Source: QWPN01 sp044238145
GTDB taxonomy: Bacteria > Planctomycetota > Planctomycetia > Pirellulales > UBA1268
DNA length: 34,759 bases
Assembly (NCBI GenBank): GCA_044238145.1
Contig: JBIIDT010000025.1
Location: 1 to 34,759, forward strand
Direction: 5' to 3'
Part shown: in pieces, positions 31,989 through 34,759 of the stretch
How positions within the stretch are numbered: position 1 is the first letter of the stretch
How the letters are laid out: every line of letters starts with the position of its first letter
Position numbers and translations under genes: made by a program
Notes under the pieces: model-generated
Databases searched by the model: none
What the model saw: the letters and a program-made list of their open reading frames with translations, nothing else
Told to the model about the DNA's origin: nothing

Positions 31989-32921
31989 ATGAAAGTCGGC
32001 ATCATCGGCGGCGGCGGGATCGTCGGTTCTTCCGCGGGCTTCGCCCTGCAACTCGGCGGCGTCGTCCACGAGATCGTGATCGTCGACGCCAACGCCGACC
32101 TGGCCGACGGCCAGGCCCTCGACATGCTCCACGGCACGGCGGCGATCGCCGACCAGGTCATCCGGGCCGGCGGCTACGGCTGCCTCGCCGACGCCGACCT
32201 GATCTGCATCACGGCGGGCCTGCGCCGCAAGCCCGACGAGAGCCGGCTGGCCCTCATCAACCGCAACGTCGTGCTCTTCCGGTCGATCCTCGGCGACATC
32301 AAGGCCAAGGGGCTGAAGGCCGACGCGACGGTGCTCGTCGTCTCCAACCCCGTCGACATCCTGACCTTCATCGCCGACAAGGAACTCGGCCTGCCGCGGG
32401 GCCGCGTCATCGGCCTGGGCACGCTCCTCGACACGCTCCGGTTCCGCAGCCTGCTGGCCATGAACCTCAAGGCCCCGGCCACGCAGGTCCAGGCCATGAT
32501 CCTCGGCGAGCACGGCGACAGCATGGTGCCGGTGTGGTCGAGCGCCAGCGTCGCAGGCCTGCCGCTGGAGAAGTACCCGGGCTTCACGCTGAAGCTCGGC
32601 GAGGAGGTCTTCCAGCGGGCGAAGACCTCGGGCGCCGAGATGATCAAGAAGAAGACCGGCGCCGGCTTCGCCGTGGGCGTGTCGATCGCCGAGGTGATCC
32701 ACGCCATCGCCCTCGACGCCAAGCGGGTGCTGCCGGTGTCGACCGTCCAGGCGGGCTGCCACGGCCTGCGGGACGTGGCCCTCTCCGTGCCCACGGTGGT
32801 GGGCCGCGGCGGGGCGGAGAAGACGCTCGAGATCGAGCTCTGGCCCAAGGAGACGCAGGGCCTGAAGCGGAGCGCCGCGGTGCTGCGTGAGACGCTCGAC
32901 CAGGTCCTCGCCGGCGGCTGA
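31989..32921 (+). CDS. Lactate/malate dehydrogenase family protein
   Basis: A 310-residue NAD-dependent 2-hydroxyacid dehydrogenase. The nucleotide-binding loop is GGGGIVG (7-13), with Asp33 ending strand two (IVIVDAN). Catalytic residues are all present: Asn120 (VSNPVDIL), Asp148 and Arg151 (GTLLDTLRFR) and His175 (LGEHGDSMVPVW). The specificity position, Gln in lactate dehydrogenase and Arg in malate dehydrogenase, is Arg80 (AGLRRKPDESR). This favours malate or another acidic substrate over lactate. No targeting helix is visible. Last gene of the operon, 56 nt after the aldolase. It could balance NAD(H) for the aldehyde dehydrogenase, but the in vivo substrate is uncertain. Confidence 0.9.
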   Translation: MKVGIIGGGGIVGSSAGFALQLGGVVHEIVIVDANADLADGQALDMLHGTAAIADQVIRAGGYGCLADADLICITAGLRRKPDESRLALINRNVVLFRSILGDIKAKGLKADATVLVVSNPVDILTFIADKELGLPRGRVIGLGTLLDTLRFRSLLAMNLKAPATQVQAMILGEHGDSMVPVWSSASVAGLPLEKYPGFTLKLGEEVFQRAKTSGAEMIKKKTGAGFAVGVSIAEVIHAIALDAKRVLPVSTVQAGCHGLRDVALSVPTVVGRGGAEKTLEIELWPKETQGLKRSAAVLRETLDQVLAGG

Positions 32922-32954
32922 CGAGGCGGCCGTGCGGGCGGTGTGGATCGATCA

Positions 32955-32989
32955 GGCCGCGGCATGCCGCCCAATCGCCCGCTGCGGCC
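32955..32989. terminator. Possible hairpin between convergent genes
   Basis: GGCCGC at 32955-32960 pairs with GCGGCC at 32984-32989, and CGGCATGCCG inside is itself palindromic. It lies in the 73-base gap between the dehydrogenase stop and the convergent propeller gene. No T-run is present. Confidence 0.3.
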
Positions 32990-32994
32990 GGCCG

Positions 32995-34248
32995 TCACGG
33001 GGTCGCCGGGCCGCCGATCCGGTAGAGGTGCGTCTTCGTGCGGATCACGAGGTCGTCGCCCACGACGGCCGGCGAGGCCATGCAGCCGGCTTCGAGCCGG
33101 TTCTCGGCGAGCAGCTCGAACCGCTCCGGATTCGCCGCCACCACGAGCGTCGTGCCGTCCTCGTCGCAGACGTAGAGCCGACCCCGGGCCTCGAGCAGCG
33201 CGGCCGAGTGTCGCCCCTCGCGCCGCTCCTGCCACCGGGCCCTGCCCGTGGCCACGTCGAGGCACGTGAACACCCCCTTGTCGTTGACCATGTAGAGCTG
33301 GTCGCCGACGATCGCCTGCGAGGGCCGCGTGGGCGTCGCCTTGCCGTACTTCCAGGCGACGTGGGTCTTCGTCACGTCTCCCTCCCCGTCGGGCCGGACG
33401 GCCAGCAGCCTGTCGCCCCCCTCCATGTTGATGACGACGAGCCCGTGCGCGTAGAGCGGCCGGGCCGCCGTGTTGTAGCCGCCGTGGTGCACCTTCCACA
33501 GTTCGCGGCCGGTCCGCGGGTCGTAGGCGACGGTGCCCACGGCGGCCGGGCTGACCAGCTGCCGGCGGCCGGCGTGCTCGAACACGACGGGCGTGCAGTA
33601 GGCCTTCTTCAGGTCGCCGTCGGCCGTGCCGTAGTCGATCGACCGATCCGTCTTCCAGACGGTGCGGCCGGTCGCCTGGTCGAGGGCCACGACGTACTGC
33701 ACGTCGAAGCCGTCGAAGTTGACGATCAGCAGGTCCTCGAACGGGATCGGCGACGACCCCGGCCCGCGGTGGTGGTTGCACGGCAGATCCTGACGCGACC
33801 AGAGGATCGCGCCCGACTCGGCCGACACGCAGGCGGTGCCCGCGCTGCCGAAGTGCACGAACACGCGGCCGCCCACCACGACCGGGGTCGGGCTGGCGTA
33901 GCTGTTGTAGGGGTAGCAAAAGGCCGGCGTGGCGGGCTCGAAGAGCGTGATGTCGCGGTCGACGCGGCCGGTCGCGGCGGCGACGCAGACGAGTGACAGC
34001 CGGCGGCCGTCCTCGGTGGCGTTGGCGAGCCAGATCCGACCGTCGGCCTCGACCGGCGAGGCCCACGCCTTGCCGAGAAGCGGCGTCTTCCAGCGGACGT
34101 TGCGGGATTCGCTCCACTCGAGCGGCAGCCGGGCCTGCGTCCGTCCGTCGCCGGTGGGCCCGCGAAACTGGTTCCACGACTCGGCGGCACCGGCGGACGT
34201 GCCGGCGAGCACCATGCAGCACCAGGCGGCGAAGCGGCGGTCGATCAT
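32995..34248 (-). CDS. Exported PQQ-like beta-propeller protein
   Basis: A 417-residue secreted protein. Residues 1-22 form a signal peptide (MVLAGTSAGAAE). The mature part opens WNQFRGPTGDGR, the common first blade of planctomycete propeller proteins. Blade repeats with GxxxW follow: SAESGAILWSRQDLP, DQATGRTVWKTDRS, DPRTGRELWKVHHGG and DVATGRARWQERREG. No quinone ligands or catalytic residues can be assigned. It converges on the microcompartment operon and is not part of it. Homologous in kind, but not closely, to the propeller at 8497-10368. Confidence 0.85.
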   Translation of the reverse strand: MIDRRFAAWCCMVLAGTSAGAAESWNQFRGPTGDGRTQARLPLEWSESRNVRWKTPLLGKAWASPVEADGRIWLANATEDGRRLSLVCVAAATGRVDRDITLFEPATPAFCYPYNSYASPTPVVVGGRVFVHFGSAGTACVSAESGAILWSRQDLPCNHHRGPGSSPIPFEDLLIVNFDGFDVQYVVALDQATGRTVWKTDRSIDYGTADGDLKKAYCTPVVFEHAGRRQLVSPAAVGTVAYDPRTGRELWKVHHGGYNTAARPLYAHGLVVINMEGGDRLLAVRPDGEGDVTKTHVAWKYGKATPTRPSQAIVGDQLYMVNDKGVFTCLDVATGRARWQERREGRHSAALLEARGRLYVCDEDGTTLVVAANPERFELLAENRLEAGCMASPAVVGDDLVIRTKTHLYRIGGPATP

Positions 34249-34759
34249 GACCTGATCGTAGCCGATCCACGCGTTCGTGCGACGTCAAGCAGGCGATGGT
34301 CCAGGGGCTGGACAAGCCGGGATAAAACAACCCCTTCTGTCAATCGTGTTCTTTTCGCCCCACGCCATTCACGGCCCGCCGAGGCCGTGAGCCTTCGCCG
34401 CCTTCTTCGCCGTACGAATCGCCGCCCTCTTTGCCGCCTAACACGGACGTCCGGGCGATGAGCCGATCCCCTCGCCGGCCCTTAAACCTTTGACGTGACG
34501 GGACTTCCGCCACTACGATCGGTCATGGCCGGTGCCGTGTTATCCGGAATCGAAGTCGGTTTATCCGGACACCCGGATCGGATTAGGCGGCGACCCAACC
34601 CGTTTATGACGGCGAAGATTCCGCCTAATAATTGTTATGGGCTCGGCGGCGCTTCAGGTTGGTGCGGCATCGTCCGTGGTGGTGCAACGGGCGGGCGATG
34701 CGAGAGGATGGCCCGCAGTTGAGTCGAGCGTCCCCTGGTGTGCGGCCACCGCGATGCCG
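34249..34759. other. 511-base right end without a convincing gene
   Basis: No frame gives a credible protein. The only ATG frame of some length (34495-34722) has no family-like sequence and runs across the inverted repeats. The region holds degenerate 12-base units (34396-34443) and several nested inverted repeats between 34433 and 34629. It is more AT-rich in patches than the rest of the window. Confidence 0.5.
34433..34629. repeat. Nested inverted repeats, recombination-site-like or MITE-like
   Basis: TAACACGG (34439-34446) pairs with CCGTGTTA (34535-34542). Inside them ATGAGCCGATC (34458-34468) pairs with GATCGGTCAT (34517-34526), leaving one base bulged. Further, GCCGCCTAA (34433-34441) is the reverse complement of 34583-34591, and ATTAGGCGG (34582-34590) of CCGCCTAAT (34621-34629). 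The ends GCCTAAC and the bulged inner stem recall integron attC sites, but the right box GTTATCC does not match the attC consensus. Confidence 0.35.

Noticed and set aside
34495..34722. 75-codon plus-strand frame at the right end
   Set aside because: No ribosome site, no family resemblance, and it crosses the inverted repeats at 34517-34629.

Overview
This is a very GC-rich bacterial chromosome segment (codon third positions almost always G or C). The gene content points to the Planctomycetota, probably Pirellulales or a relative. Evidence: a microcompartment operon of the Planctomycetes-Verrucomicrobia (PVM) layout, several secreted PQQ-like beta-propeller proteins, a DUF4838 protein, a Gfo/Idh/MocA oxidoreductase and a type-2-like isoleucyl-tRNA synthetase. 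No tRNA, rRNA, insertion sequence or CRISPR array was found.

Left part (1-5374, plus strand): the end of argC and a complete argJ (arginine biosynthesis), then about 500 bases rich in inverted repeats but without a convincing gene. A run of four closely spaced genes follows: an acidic small protein, a TPR protein, a purine nucleoside phosphorylase and a MocA-type oxidoreductase.

Middle-left (5402-17121, minus strand): mostly exported proteins of probable polysaccharide metabolism. Two large secreted glycoside-hydrolase-like proteins are distant paralogues and flank a secreted beta-propeller protein in one operon. Upstream lie a cobalamin-type substrate-binding protein and a large exported DUF4838 protein.

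Middle (17470-24145): ileS-purN-DinB on the plus strand, meeting a minus-strand group (GNAT acetyltransferase, four-helix membrane protein, exported alpha/beta hydrolase) at a candidate bidirectional terminator.

Right part (24279-32921, plus strand): a 12-gene bacterial microcompartment operon. Order: DeoR regulator, PduL phosphotransacylase, two hexamer shell proteins, acetate-kinase-like enzyme, pentamer shell protein, CoA-acylating aldehyde dehydrogenase, second pentamer, an unknown protein with a targeting-like helix and an RpiB-like domain, third pentamer, class II aldolase, lactate/malate-type dehydrogenase. From the studied PVM system, the expected chemistry is cleavage of fuculose- or rhamnulose-1-phosphate to DHAP and lactaldehyde, oxidation of lactaldehyde to lactyl-CoA inside the shell, transfer to lactyl-phosphate by PduL, and ATP formation by the kinase. 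The dehydrogenase may balance NAD(H). Genes mostly overlap by one or four bases, but two leaders of about 130-145 nt precede the first shell gene and the aldolase.

The operon type itself is described. The least explained parts are the RpiB-like protein (29903-30598), the altered kinase active site, the Arg at the specificity position of the dehydrogenase, and the structured leaders. The far right end (34249-34759) carries no convincing gene but contains nested inverted repeats resembling a mobile or recombination element.
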